Below are positions 27,507 through 38,263 of a DNA stretch of 64,000 nucleotides, piece by piece. The notes below the pieces were generated by a model. It was not told the origin of the DNA. It did no database searches and saw nothing but the letters and a program-made list of their open reading frames with translations. The stretch's first letter is position 1. Every line of letters starts with the position of its first letter. Made by a program: the position numbers and the translations under genes. The DNA comes from Heliopora coerulea (Eukaryota > Cnidaria > Anthozoa > Scleralcyonacea > Helioporidae). The stretch is from the NCBI GenBank assembly GCA_030142905.1, contig JASJOG010000032.1, positions 854,001-918,000 of the forward strand, in the 5' to 3' direction.

Positions 27507-27562
27507 CAGCTAATTAAGAACATTGCACTAATAAACAGACACAATTAATAAACGCACTTGAT
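27494..27562 (+). repeat. BEL 3' LTR, first 69 bases only
   Basis: Repeats the start of the 5' LTR (TGTCATGAACTGACAGCTAA) with a few substitutions and stops matching after AAACGCACTTG. It overlaps the last codons of the polyprotein. Confidence 0.85.
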
Positions 27563-27570
27563 TGGTTTAT

Positions 27571-27593
27571 TGATAATAATAATAATAATAATA
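27571..27593. repeat. (AAT)n microsatellite
   Basis: Seven ATA/AAT units directly at the end of the truncated BEL LTR. Confidence 0.95.
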
Positions 27594-29569
27594 GATTGAC
27601 CAGCAATCTATTAGAGGCTGTTGTACAAGCAATGAAGAGTCTATGTGGGAGACCTCACTTAAGCTGACATACAAAGACTATACATTGGATGAAGACAGAA
27701 AAGCTACACTGGAAGAAATGGTAAATATGTTTGAAGATTCTCTTTGACCAATCAGTCTTCAAGCAGGAGTGTCTTATGGTGCTGTTAAAATACCAGGAAC
27801 ACAACAAAGCAGCTTGGTATTTTGGCTTCAGGAAAGAAAATGTAGTAAGAAAATAAGTGAAATAAGTGCAAGGATGTGTGTTTACTTGTGCAGCAGAACT
27901 GTGAACGCAAACTGCCAAGTAATGTACTTAACCACCAATGCTTCATCTTTGATAGTGACATACGTGCCAACCCTCCCGATAGTTTGCCTATAAAAATCCT
28001 CCTGCCCATAACTTTAAAATCAATTAAAAACTCCCAGAATTCACGATACTGTATTTTTCTGTCGCATAAACATCGATTTTCCCGATTTACACAACCCCAC
28101 TTTCCCTCAAAAACACGAAAACTTTCCTTACAAATGGTCCCCACAGAACATCTACAAACAGTTCACAGTTATCCAGTGTAAATAAAGGTTTACCTCCACT
28201 GAAGGCTTGAAGTCACAATTTTTGCAACTACTTTCTGATTCTGTTGAGACAAGGGTCAAAAAGTTAAAAATGTTTTTAGCATCCCATATTCCCAGCCTGC
28301 TTGCTCTTCAGTTCATTCTTTAGTCCCTTCCTTATTAATACTGGTTTCTTAAGTTCATATTTATTTATGATGTCTTTCACACATGAAAAACATCTAACTT
28401 GTAAACAAACTTTAAGAATATTTTCCACACAGAGGTTCAGACACTCTTTTGAAATTGATTGTGAACAGTTTGATGTTGCATTTTTCCAAAGACTTTCAAC
28501 TTCGGAAGGGCCGAATACATGAAATAACATTTTGTCTGCTAGTTATCACTTTTCTCCTGAAAGTCAACTCAGCAACTTTACATAAGTTGACCACAAAAGT
28601 GTTGGGTGCCCATAGTCTTCCTCTTGACAATGATGCAATGTATTCATCCTCAAACGTCCCTTCTTTTAAAGAATATAACAGTACCTAGCTATATAGGATA
28701 GAGGACACAATTCCCTTGGCAGTAGATCATCATTAAATTCCTATAAAGCGAGTGGAATCATTCCACTTTTACTTAAAGATATGGTCCAATATTAAAGTTA
28801 AAGAACTATCACATCAATCAACATGCTCATACATGTTCACAACAAATTTATACAGTACAAGTCCTTTGTTAATCAACCACAGTCCCCCTGAAAGTGAATG
28901 AGAACAAGGAATAATTGTCAATTGTTCTCAAAAGATGGAAAAAAATTCTGCCATTTGCTATAGATCTTTCCATAAAATTCTGAAACTTATCCTGAACTTA
29001 GTCTGTTGGTAAACTCATAAAATGAAGCACTTGGACACAGTTTTTCAACTTCAGTCAATGTATTTTTGTTGTAGAGTTGGCTTTCATGAAGCTTTCTTCT
29101 CATCTCTGGAAGCATGTGGTAGTTTTCATCAGACTTTAACACAATTCTGTAGCCAGCTTGATGTTTGTTGGCATCATACATCCTTTTGAATTACAGGTTT
29201 TCTAGCAGTGAGGACAAGGAAACTGCTTTAAGTCTTCTACCTAGAACAAAAATTTAATAGCTGAGTTAGAAGTTGAAAAATGGTTGCTGACACAGCCAAA
29301 ATAAAACTCGAATGCATACCTCTTCGATGCTTTCTTGGACTTCAGCTTTGATCTCATCAGCTTGTGCCTCTATCAAATAAATACTATTCTCAAACCTCTT
29401 CTGAAACACTTCCTACTGATGCAATGAATTTAAAAAAAAACCAAAAAAAAAACACTGTTTGTTGTTCTTGGTCCTATAACATTGAAATTACAACTATTGT
29501 GCACTTTCATTGTCCCATGACAGCTCACAACACTGATGCTCACAAGGTAACATGGGGCTTTGAAGTTTG
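27594..29569. other. No assignable gene; short coding-like pieces
   Basis: Plus-strand 27650-27750 reads TYKDYTLDEDRKATLEEMVN, and minus-strand frames at 28276-28530 (CLQVRCFSCVKDIINKYELK) and 28987-29181 (YDANKHQAGYRIVLKSDENY) look coding-like. None matches a family I know, and none has clear splice partners. An A-rich tract lies at 29430-29455. Confidence 0.4.
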
Positions 29570-29573
29570 CCGG

Positions 29574-29650
29574 TGTCACAGGAAATTTGTCCCCCCTATA
29601 ATTTGTCCCCCCCGGGCCAAATTTCCTAGGAAATTTGGCCCCCCTAAATC
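29574..29650 (+). repeat. Ginger1 left terminal inverted repeat
   Basis: Starts TGTCACAGGAAATTTGTCCC and carries two AATTTGTCCCCCC-type units and the palindrome CCAAATTTCCTAGGAAATTTGG-like centre (at 29616-29637). It is matched in inverted form at the right end. Confidence 0.92.
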
Positions 29651-29782
29651 GTATACCCAGAGATCATCAAAAACCACAACCAGAGGACAATTTGAAAAAG
29701 TAAAGAATAAAATACAGACCGAAAATTTTCATCTTGTGACTTGATATTCAAGTTGGAACAAGAGACAGACAAGTTAAAAAAC

Positions 29783-29822
29783 GGTAATATTTCGGCTCTA
29801 TTTCAGAGTCATCATTAGACCA
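29783..29822 (-). ncRNA. Hammerhead-like motif inside Ginger1
   Basis: On the minus strand GGT is followed by CTAATGA, a GACTC/GAGCC hairpin with a seven-base loop, then GAAA, UA, UU and ACC. GGT and ACC can pair as stem I. The third core base is A instead of G. It is closely related to plus-strand 31727-31768. Confidence 0.5.
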
Positions 29823-29888
29823 AGATGTTTACAAAGCTTACTGCGTTATATATATATATAAGAAATTACAAGGATGATGTCATCGGCT

Positions 29889-29979
29889 ATTAACAACGAA
29901 ATTAACATAGTCGGATATTAACACAAGTGAGATATTAACAACGAAATTAACATAGTCAGATATTAACAACATGTGAGAT
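29889..29979 (+). repeat. Two tandem 45-base units
   Basis: ATTAACAACGAAATTAACAT-initiated units start at 29889 and 29934 and differ at a few positions only. They lie between the left terminus and the transposase start. Confidence 0.9.
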
Positions 29980-30537
29980 TAACAGCTAGACGAGAGAAAA
30001 GCCAGACAATTGTCGAGTGGCTGAGAGATATGGAAATGTCGGATCAGACGAAAAGTGAACAACAAATGACAACAAAATTAACTTTAACTTTTAGGTTACG
30101 CCGTAGTTTTTTAATTAAGTTTCGAACAAGAAATTCACCTTGTTTACCAAGGTAGGTAAGCTTGTGAAGCTTCTTGTTGTTGCTAAAGGTGTTTAGAACA
30201 TTTAATTGAATGTATGCTGCTCATACATTATGCGGAAATATAATTTAAAAAACGTTTTTGCTGTTTTAAAAGCATGTTGGCTTGAGTAGAAGTTATAGCG
30301 GCTTTTTATAAACTTTTTCAATAATCGATGACTCATCCAAAAGCTATCCGCAACCATGCATATTATAAAATTCCTAACCATAACTAATGATGCACACAAC
30401 AAAAAGCTGCCAAAAGCACAATGGCTTTGAATCACAAATCGATGAGTCACAAACGTGGGATGACAAGCCAGCTTCTCTATATAAAGCCAAGCTGCAAAAC
30501 TTTTTGTCATTGTTGCACATACTTCAAGAAGAGTAAC

Positions 30538-32603
30538 ATGGATAACTCTCAATACGAGACCATTTATAACTATGTCACCAGAGGGGAGTACCCTGCTCAA
30601 TCGTCAAAAGAGCAGAAAAGATCGATCAGGCGTATGGTACAATCAAGAAACGCCGATGATGGCTTGCATAAAAAGTTCATCACGAAAGATGGAGTACTCT
30701 ACTTCGTTGACAAGAAGTCCGACGGCCTTGGGTTACGAGAAAGGAGAGTGGTGCGATTGGAGGAAAGTACATCCATCATTCAGGAGTGTCACGAGGCTGA
30801 GATTGGCGGAGGGCACTTCAAGCGCGATAAAACGTTTGGAAAAATTTCAGAGCGATTTTATTGGCATGGTATGATGAAGGATGTAAAGGAATACGTATCT
30901 AGCTGCGATGTCTGTCAACGAGTGGACGGTAAACTTGGAAAACAACATGCAGAGTTGCACCCAATACCGGTATCAGACGTGTGGAAACAGGTGAGATTGA
31001 CTCCTCCGAAACAATGGCGCAAAATAAATGCCTTTTGGTTGTTTCCCTATTCTATACGTACTAGCCTTACCAAAAATTTGTCTACTCTAGGTCGGCATAG
31101 ACTTGATTGGGCCACTTAAGAAGACCGCACAGGGAAATAGCTACATAGTCACCATGACGGATTACTTTTCTAAATGGCCGGAGGCACAAGCCATTCCAGA
31201 CAAGTCAGCGAAATCTGTGTCGGAGTTTTTGTTTAAGATGATTCTGCGATACGGGTGCATGGACATCGTCATAAGTGACCAGGGCAGAGAATTCGTCAAC
31301 CAGGTATGCAAGAATATCCAAAACGCTGCCAATACGCTGCACTTTATTATTTATACGTATGAATTACATGGATAACAAAAATGTTAACGTACATATATCC
31401 ATAGGTGAACAACGAGCTCTTTACACTCACGGGTACTGATCATTGCATCACAAGTGCCTATCATCCTCAAACAAACGGATTAACTGAACGGTTTAACCAA
31501 ACTTTGGAAAGGTGAGTAGTCATAATAAGCTTTTAACTTTTAACTCTTTAATTAGTTCCTTTTAGTTTATTCATAATTTATATATCAACATCTTGTTATT
31601 TCATCCTGAGGCGTTCCACACAATCAATTATTTGTAAATAGAGTAGGGGTTCCCTCAATTCTTCATCAATGATGTAATCACTTTTCCCATGTATATATAA
31701 ACCTTAGGTCCGCTTATGTTAGTTCACTTGGTCTGAAGATGATTTTGCAATAAAATCGAAATATCACCATTTCACAGTTTTCAACTTTCGGTAACTTAAA
31801 TCTTAAGTTAATTTCTATTACTGCAGTTCTCTAATGAAAGTTATCAACCAAGACCAAAATAACTGGGAGGACAAACTTGATAGCGTTCTCTTCTGCTATC
31901 ACTCTTCCAAGAATGACTCCACAAAGTACAGCCCATTCTATTTGATGTATGGTCGTGAGCCAAAGCTTCCGATAGAAATGAGAATGGAAGGTAATGCTCC
32001 TAATTGTAACCAGGGTCAGCATGACGGTAAAGAACTCTCTTTGGACGAGAAGGTTCAACAGTTACTTAAAATGAAGAAATCGGTTCATGACTTGGTTGTA
32101 CAAAATAGCGACAACGCACAAGATCGTCAAAAACGAAACTATGACAAGAAACATGATTCATCTAAGGTTGGTAACTTGCTCTATTTGCATGTTTAAACTT
32201 GTTTGGGTATGATTCTTTTAATAGAATTTAGCATGATCATATGGTGGCAACCTAAATTAATGCTATGTGCCAGTCCAAGGACTTAAAGAAATTATTAGAG
32301 TTGTTCACACTTTAACCTATTCCTCTACAGGTTCTTGCAGTTGGTAATAAGGTGCTGGTAAGGAACATGCGGAATGTTGCTCGAAAAGGAGGAAAAATGG
32401 ATACTCGTTGGACTGGCCCCTATGTTATTGCTGCACACGTTGGAAAAGGTAGATACAGGCTTTTGGATGAACAATCTGGAAATCCTTTGAAGCAAGCAAT
32501 CAACAGTTCCCGGCTTAAGAAGTACGTCGAAAGGTCAGTCCAAAGTAAAAGAAATGAAGACACAGCCAAAGAGAAAGGAAATGAAGGCACAGTACATGAA
32601 TAA
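30538..32603 (+). CDS. Ginger1 transposase (Gypsy-integrase type), five exons
   Basis: Predicted exons 30538-30990, 31091-31303, 31405-31511, 31827-32166 and 32331-32603, each with GT/AG. The start MDNSQYETIYNYVTRGEYP at 30538 is chosen because the upstream ATG adds unrelated residues. Exon 1 has an N-terminal basic domain and an HHCC zinc module (CHEAEIGGGHFKRDK, YVSSCDVCQR). The DDE core is intact: VGIDLIGPLKKTAQG and MTDYFSKWPEA (exon 2), VISDQGREFVNQ (end of exon 2), and SAYHPQTNGLTERFNQTLER (exon 3). Exon 4 is helical. Exon 5 has WTGPYVIAAHVGKGRYRLLD, the GPY/F module typical of Gypsy integrases. It would cut and rejoin element ends. The spliced frame appears open, so it may be a nearly intact transposase. 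Confidence 0.87.
31727..31768 (+). ncRNA. Hammerhead-like motif in a Ginger1 intron
   Basis: GGT (31730-31732), CTGAAGA (31733-31739), a perfect GATTTT/AAAATC stem with a five-base loop, GAAA (31758-31761), UA, UC (31764-31765) and ACC (31766-31768). GGT and ACC pair as stem I. CTGANGA and GAAA are exact. Stem III would be a single U-A pair with no loop, so only a dimeric fold seems feasible. It lies in the intron between exons 3 and 4. Confidence 0.6.
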
Positions 32604-32859
32604 GTATTTATATTCTTCTTTTTTATGGAAATAAAACACAGCTTACTAACTTTTGTGCCTAAGTAATCTTTTTGACAAATTTGAGGTTTTTGCCTAATTG
32701 CACCATCCTAAATCCGAAGACTTGCTCTTAAAGACTGATTGAAACAAAACTCAAATTCATCAAAAATTGACTTATGCATTAAAGTTAGTAAACTGTACAA
32801 ACTGCGGTACTCTTTCCATGTTAATTTTTCAGTTTTCAACTGTTTTTAACCCCTAGGCA

Positions 32860-33638
32860 AAGGAGCAGCACACGAGCGATGTGTGGATCAAAGAACTAGG
32901 TCTGAAGAAAGTGGACAACAAAATTCTACAACAGAAGAGTATGCTCAACGACAGAATTATCAATGCAGCTCAGAAGCTTATAAAGAATAAATTTTCGCAA
33001 GTCGGAGGTCTTCAAGACCCTGTGCTTTCACAGACCTCGTTCGAATGCTGTCCGGGTGAAGGCGTCCAAATACACCACACAGGAAAACCCACTGGATAAC
33101 GTCCTCTTCGATTGGGGGGCAGCCGATAGCTGTCTACGACAGTTCATTTAATGACCTGACGGAGTCGACCAAGAAACAGCTTGCAGAGTGTTATCGTGGT
33201 TTCATCGACGTCACAAGCCAGCTTCGTATTGAGATGTGCCCAGCACAACTACAGAAAGGATCCGTTGACTGTGGCTTATTTGCGATTGCGTATGCATACG
33301 AACTAGCGAGTGGGAACACTTATCTGAATGAAGTGTTTTTTGATCAGTCTAAGATGAGAAACCACTTATTTGGCTGCTTTGAAAGAGGTGAAATCTCCCC
33401 GTTCCCCCGTAGTTGTGGAACAGGCGCGTTACGTGTCAATGGACTGAATGAGTTGGTGATACAAACATTTTGTACGTGTTGTTTGCCAGAATACGGTGAT
33501 ATGGTTCAATGCGATCTTTGCGACAACTGGTACCATCTTCCATGTCTGGATTTATGTTCCTGTCCTGAGGATGATCAGGAATGGCTTTGTGACTTATGTG
33601 TTCCGCCATCGGCAAAACGCAGTAAAAAGTATGATTAG
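32860..33638 (+). pseudogene. Ulp1-type cysteine protease plus PHD finger of Ginger1
   Basis: Reads KSMLNDRIINAAQKLIKNKF (Ulp1 entry), SQVGGLQDPVLSQ and GVQIHH in the frame 32881-33099. A one-base shift follows near 33085. The frame from about 33087 to 33638 then gives HWITSSSIGGQPIAVYDSSF (catalytic His and Asp region), QKGSVDCGLFAIAYAYELAS (catalytic Gln-Cys region) and a C-terminal PHD-type zinc finger (CTCCLPEYGDMVQC, CDNWYHLPCLDL, WLCDLC). Ulp1 domains release SUMO-like modifiers in cells; Ginger1 carries them fused to the transposase. The shift lies just upstream of the His motif. It could be the last exon(s) of the transposase gene if splicing avoids the stop at 32603. Confidence 0.8.
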
Positions 33639-33761
33639 TTTAGGAAGAGTTGAACTAAGGTTTTCATCGTTCTTGTAAATATTACATACAGTATTTAATG
33701 CAATTGCTATAAGAAATAGATATATATTTTACTTTTAAAAAGTCTTGAATTACTTGTTTCA

Positions 33762-33857
33762 AAGGGGGGACAAATTTCCGAAGGGGGGGACATATTTCCT
33801 AGGAAATTTGGCCCTGGGGGGGGACAAATTTTTGGGGGGGACATATTTCCTGTGACA
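33762..33857 (-). repeat. Ginger1 right terminal inverted repeat
   Basis: Its reverse complement begins TGTCACAGGAAATATGTCCC and keeps the same order of GGGGGGACAAATTT units and the CCTAGG-centred palindrome, with a few indels in the G runs. Confidence 0.92.
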
Positions 33858-33861
33858 CCGG

Positions 33862-35430
33862 CCTTCCAAACCATGCAATGTTCATATCCTTATGTTGTTA
33901 TGTCAATCATAGGAACTTCAGCATTTGCAACTATTAAAGCTTGTTCTCACCAAACGTTTTAAAACAGAACTGAAAATTTTAAATGCAAATATGACGATTA
34001 GCAATTTATGAATATAAAAAATTTCAAATTCTTATTTGGTTGCCAAATGGTTTAGGGTTTTTCATTTTTTTATGATTGCATTCACTCCCCATTTATAAGA
34101 CAAATCATTTGATTATCAAAGGTTAAAGTTTAGAGTTTTTGACAATTCTGAAAAATTATCAATCTTACTCAAAGGGTGGGAGAGGTATTGTTGTGTACAC
34201 GTACTTCTAGTTTTTACTTTGACTTATTTGGTTGTGTTTGGGCATGTACAGAGTAACTTTACCACCATGGTGTGTATATGAACTATCTTTTAAAAACATT
34301 GATTTTGTTCAGGTCAACTTTAATTTAAAATCTCAATGTTTTCATATTAGAGTTTAAGAGACAGATGTTTTTTATATAGCTGACTACAGTCTCTTGGAAA
34401 TCAATGGTTATCAACCCAAGAGAATCTACTGTATTATGGCAGGGTCATTGCTAGATTGACTTGATTCTGAGTTATCAGTTTCCTCTGGCACTTGTATTAT
34501 CGCAGTTGACATGTTTAGTACTAGGGATGTACTGAGCTATCTAATCTTTTTGTGAGAATATTAACAAGAAGCAATAGTTAATTCAAAATTTTAAAAAGGA
34601 CAAAATATTGTTATTCTAACTTTTTTCCTTTTGTGACAATATCCAAATTACATAACGAAAAATGAAGGATTTATGCTTTGCCTTGACTAAAACATGCTGG
34701 CAAATATTCAGTAAAAATGCACTTTTTTATACATAATATATAACATACTCTGCAAAGATGATTCACTCTGTGATTTTGGTACTAATCTTTAATGAAACTA
34801 GCAAATACTTTGAATATTCTGTCAAACAGTGAGCTTTTATGGCTTGCCAGTTGCTATTGACAACAAACCCTTGACCAGTGGTTGTAAAGGGGATGGTTAT
34901 CACATATTCTTTTTAGAATTTAGGCATTACACCAAGTTTCAAAGATTCACTATTGAGAAAGCTGAATTATTCCAACATTTCCCCACTGTTTGGGCATGCA
35001 ATAACATTAGCATTTCATTTTTTGTTTTCAGTTAACACTGATTCTTATTGAGAATAGATGACACTATTGATCTTCACAATGAGAAGCAAATGCTTGTCCA
35101 CAGTAGGAGTATGTTTGCTTAAAAGCTATTAAACTTTTGAAAGCAGGTGACAAAAAGAAAGCCAAATCTTACAAAAGTCTTTACTCAACACATTGAGCAG
35201 TTGTTTCAGAGTTAATGTAGGTCTCAGGAATCTTCCTCCAAAGCCAAGCAAACAAGTACATTATCTACAGATTATTTTGTGCTGGAGAAAGTTTTGAAGT
35301 ACAATGCAAACAGTCATCTTTTCTACTCATATTAAGAACAAACCCGAAAATGTTATGGTCAAAACATTCTCCATGAAGTGTCCCAACTGTTTGACAATGT
35401 CATAGACCTTATTCCAAAATGGATGAAAGC
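33862..35430. other. No gene seen; dispersed repeat at 34140-34215
   Basis: The segment with GAAAAATTATCAATCTTACT, then GTTGTGTACACGTACTTCTAG, resembles 56560-56635, showing a dispersed repeat. Otherwise no domain is visible. Confidence 0.45.
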
Positions 35431-35439
35431 GATATTCAA

Positions 35440-35740
35440 GGGTAAATGAGTTCTTTCTTGTTCTGACCAAAGATGATATCCCTGGGAGTTGTCTTTCTGG
35501 TCATCCACATTCATCATTAAAAATGACAAATTAAAGTTCTGGTTGCAATGCTGAGGTGACTAGTACAAGGGAATAAAGACAACGGTGCAGCTTATCAGAA
35601 GTTATGCTCTTCACTAAAACTTGTCAGTCTTTAACGACAGCCAAGGTAGTAACTGTTTCCGTTTTTGTATTTTAGGGTTGAAGAATACATAACCAGAGGT
35701 CTTGATCAAAACATCATAGATTTTTGATGAATGCATGATT
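35440..35740 (+). pseudogene. SAP-domain-like remnant
   Basis: Plus-strand text reads LTKDDIPGSCLSGHPHSSLK then MTN.KFWLQC.GD.YKG with stops inside. The pattern (P-G-x3-x-G, then L..WL.C.G...G.K) resembles SAP DNA-binding modules found in transposon-encoded proteins of invertebrates. The match is short and interrupted. Confidence 0.3.
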
Positions 35741-35782
35741 TAGACATGATGTAAACTTGGCAGCTTGGCAAACCTATTATTA

Positions 35783-38263
35783 TACCGTACTGTCACTGGT
35801 ATACGGCCCCTCATGTCGAGGGGGTGTTCACCCCATACCTTCCCAACTATATGCCCACAGGTGAAAAGTAAACCGAACCATTCCTGGTCAGTGTGGTGTA
35901 GGATAATGGAATAAATTGACATTTAAAAATATACAATGAAATGAACATTGAGTCTGAAACAACCAAACATTGTTTTTTCCACAGGATACAGTTTTAAAAC
36001 AAAACAGTAAACAATGAACATAATCACAAAGGTATGCGTCAATTTCACATGCTACCAAGGTTTAGATCCAGCAAACCACCATTTTAATACTTAGTCAAGC
36101 TACCAATATATTTTTTCCATATTTATTAATCATTTTCTGGATCATAAAATCCTTCAGGGTCGAGGCCTGAATCTTCTCCTTCATTGTCAAATTGTATTTC
36201 AACTGCCTCGTATCATAGTTCATTCACGTCTTCAAATGGGATTTGGTCATCTATAAGATGCTCTTCTGATCCATCCAGGTTATTGGATATTCGTGTTATT
36301 TTTTAAACTTTTTTTTTGACAACAACCTCTGAAACTCCCTCCCAGGTGGCTGATAATATGTTGTCGACCTATTTTTTTATATTTCCTTATGTGATGTGCT
36401 GACCTTCCTGCATCCATCTGACCCACTGTTCTCTGAGATGATCTTTAAATGGTTTGCACTGACTGTGTGCATCCACTAGGGTTATCCACAATGTCCATTT
36501 CATTATCACGAGCCCCGTCCTGTGTAGTCTGCATTGTATGTATTGTGATGCAATCTAAAATTAAGAGGTGACGTACATCATCGACATTTCAACCCCAGAC
36601 ATGCCAAAACCATTCTGCTATCTTCTCGTTTGTCATCCATCCATTTGGAAAGGTGCTGATTTTAACACTATCTGGCACCCTCAGCCAAACAAGTACTCTT
36701 TGAGGAATTTCTCCTTGTTGCTCTTTGAAGATGATTAAAGCAGCATCCTTATGGCCAGATGCATGAGCAGAAAGTATCACCATCAAGCCAACTTTGGAAC
36801 ATCCTGTGTTGGAAATACTTATAGTTCATTCACCCTGAATGTTATTTGTGTACACGGGGACCATGTCAAAACAAACCATTGTTTGGTCAGCATTGGCGAT
36901 GTTGAAGTCCGTTTAGTTGTAGTTTTCATGAAGGTCTTTAATGGTGTTTTGGAATGCATCGCATTGGATGACAGTCTTTGGGGAGATGCTGACATTCATT
37001 TGTTCCACAACAAAGACCAACATTCATGCACTTTTTCAACAACTGTGCCAACTGAAGTAAAATTATGAAAGTATTGTACATTTGGTGGATAAGAAATTTT
37101 GACATAGAGGACAATTAAGTTTGTTTTGTTACCTGCACTCGCAGAAAAGTTGTCGTTGTTTTGAAGCCGTTGAGCTGTTGCTTTATGGATTTCTCTTGCC
37201 TTCTCTCTTAGACTTAAATTTGAGACAACACTGCCTTCAATTCTCTCGTCTAATAAGTACTGGAGAAGGTCTGCATCCAGCAAGTCAGAGAATGGCTTTC
37301 CACCTACGTGAAGCTTCCTCTTAAACTTATCACAACAGTATTTGTGTGCCAAAAGAGTAGCATAATTCTGCTTCCATTCCTGCACTCTTCTTCAGGAAAC
37401 TCCAATTTTGTGCTCAGTGGCCTGAAAATTCTCTCCATTTTCCTGGTACCAACAAACAATCTCCAACTTTCTTTGAATGGTAAACGAATGTCATACACAA
37501 GGCATATCTACTCTACTGAAATACATCAAAGTCATTGCCTTTTCATGTGGCCTCAAATGGGACATGTTTCCACAATGCCCTGTCTGTTTGCCACCAAGGT
37601 TCTCAAATGTAAGGAACAAAAATAGGAACATGTTTACTCCCTTGAACTTGAAGCTGTTTTTACATGAGATGATTTTTAGTGCCAGAAACATACAGAAAAA
37701 CTGAAGCTTATAACCTACTGTCAGAGAGAAAAAAATGGAAGAAAAAGGGACTAATAAAGGGAATACATTGAAATTGGACAGAAAAAGGGAAATAGCAACA
37801 TTAAGATTCTAACTTAAACTTTTCTCGATAATAGCAAACTAAGAAGATTATTACGTTCATGACTGAAGTGGACGTGCATCAATCTTTTTTTGCTGTGCCT
37901 GCATGGGAAAAGCGTTCTTGCGGATAAAAAAATTTTGAATTGTTTAAAGGACTTTTTGTGAGGTATTGACATAATAGGTCTTTAGGAAAGAAAATAAGAG
38001 GTGCTTACTTTGAATGCAGCATACATGAGGCAGGGAACTTCAATTTCTATGACTGTATTCAATAAAAAGCATTGTGGCTTCCATGACTCCTGAATATTTT
38101 ATTTCATACTATTTATATGCACAGTTCTCACCTTATTTTCTGTCACATCAACAGCCCTATTGCGATAATCCGTACTTTATCCATATCAAATGATGCATTT
38201 CATTAACAAGTGAAAGTGGGGGCATTTACTTCAGTGGGGGCAAATACCCACAATGATACGGTA
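35783..38263 (-). mobile_element. pogo-like element, candidate termini
   Basis: TACCGTA at 35783 and its complement TACGGTA ending at 38263 face each other about 2.5 kb apart around a minus-strand pogo transposase. The next bases are alignable (CTGGTATACGGCCCC against GGGTATTTGCCCCC, both read inward). TA is available as duplication at both sides. The repeats are imperfect, so the borders are tentative. Confidence 0.5.
36127..37385 (-). pseudogene. pogo/Tigger-type transposase with CENP-B-like HTH
   Basis: The minus-strand N-terminal frame 36996-37385 has KLHVGGKPFSDLLDADLLQY and REKAREIHKA, the second helix-turn-helix of CENP-B-like DNA-binding domains. The DDE frame 36589-36786 has VILSAHASGHKDAALIIFKE and FPNGWMTNEKIAEWFWHVWG. 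Further down, LLILDCITIH and DNPSGCTQ...SSQRTVGQMD keep the positions of the later catalytic region in shifted frames. An acidic tail (SEEHLIDDQIPFEDVNEL, then DSGLDPEGFYDPEND and stop at 36128) ends it. Decayed. Confidence 0.85.

Larger units (their letters stand above)
21755..27562 (+). mobile_element. BEL/Pao LTR retrotransposon, decayed, 3'-truncated
   Basis: A 5' LTR, primer-binding site, gag, protease, RT, RNase H, integrase and a C-terminal BEL-type domain lie in the BEL/Pao order on one strand over about 5.8 kb. The right LTR repeats only the first 69 bases of the left one before an (AAT)n tract takes over. Coding regions are interrupted by stops and frameshifts, but long frames remain, so decay is moderate. 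Confidence 0.93.
29570..33861 (+). mobile_element. Ginger1 DNA transposon with CCGG target duplication
   Basis: The element proper is 29574-33857 (4284 bases), bounded by TGTCACAGGAAAT and its complement ATTTCCTGTGACA, and flanked by CCGG at 29570-29573 and 33858-33861. Ginger1 transposons are defined by a Gypsy-integrase-like transposase with a GPY/F module, TGT-type termini, CCGG or CCGT duplications and an added OTU or Ulp1 protease. All of these features are present except that the protease here is Ulp1, followed by a PHD finger. Intact termini and duplication point to a DNA-mediated cut-and-paste insertion. Later decay is shown by a frameshift in the protease. Confidence 0.93.

Noticed and set aside
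27068..27544. 158-residue minus-strand gene
   Set aside because: It is antisense to the C-terminal BEL domain at 27099-27506, which has clear family features.
29570..33861. Ty3/gypsy retrotransposon because of the integrase
   Set aside because: There is no reverse transcriptase or protease of retroviral type. Inverted rather than direct terminal repeats and a CCGG duplication identify Ginger1.
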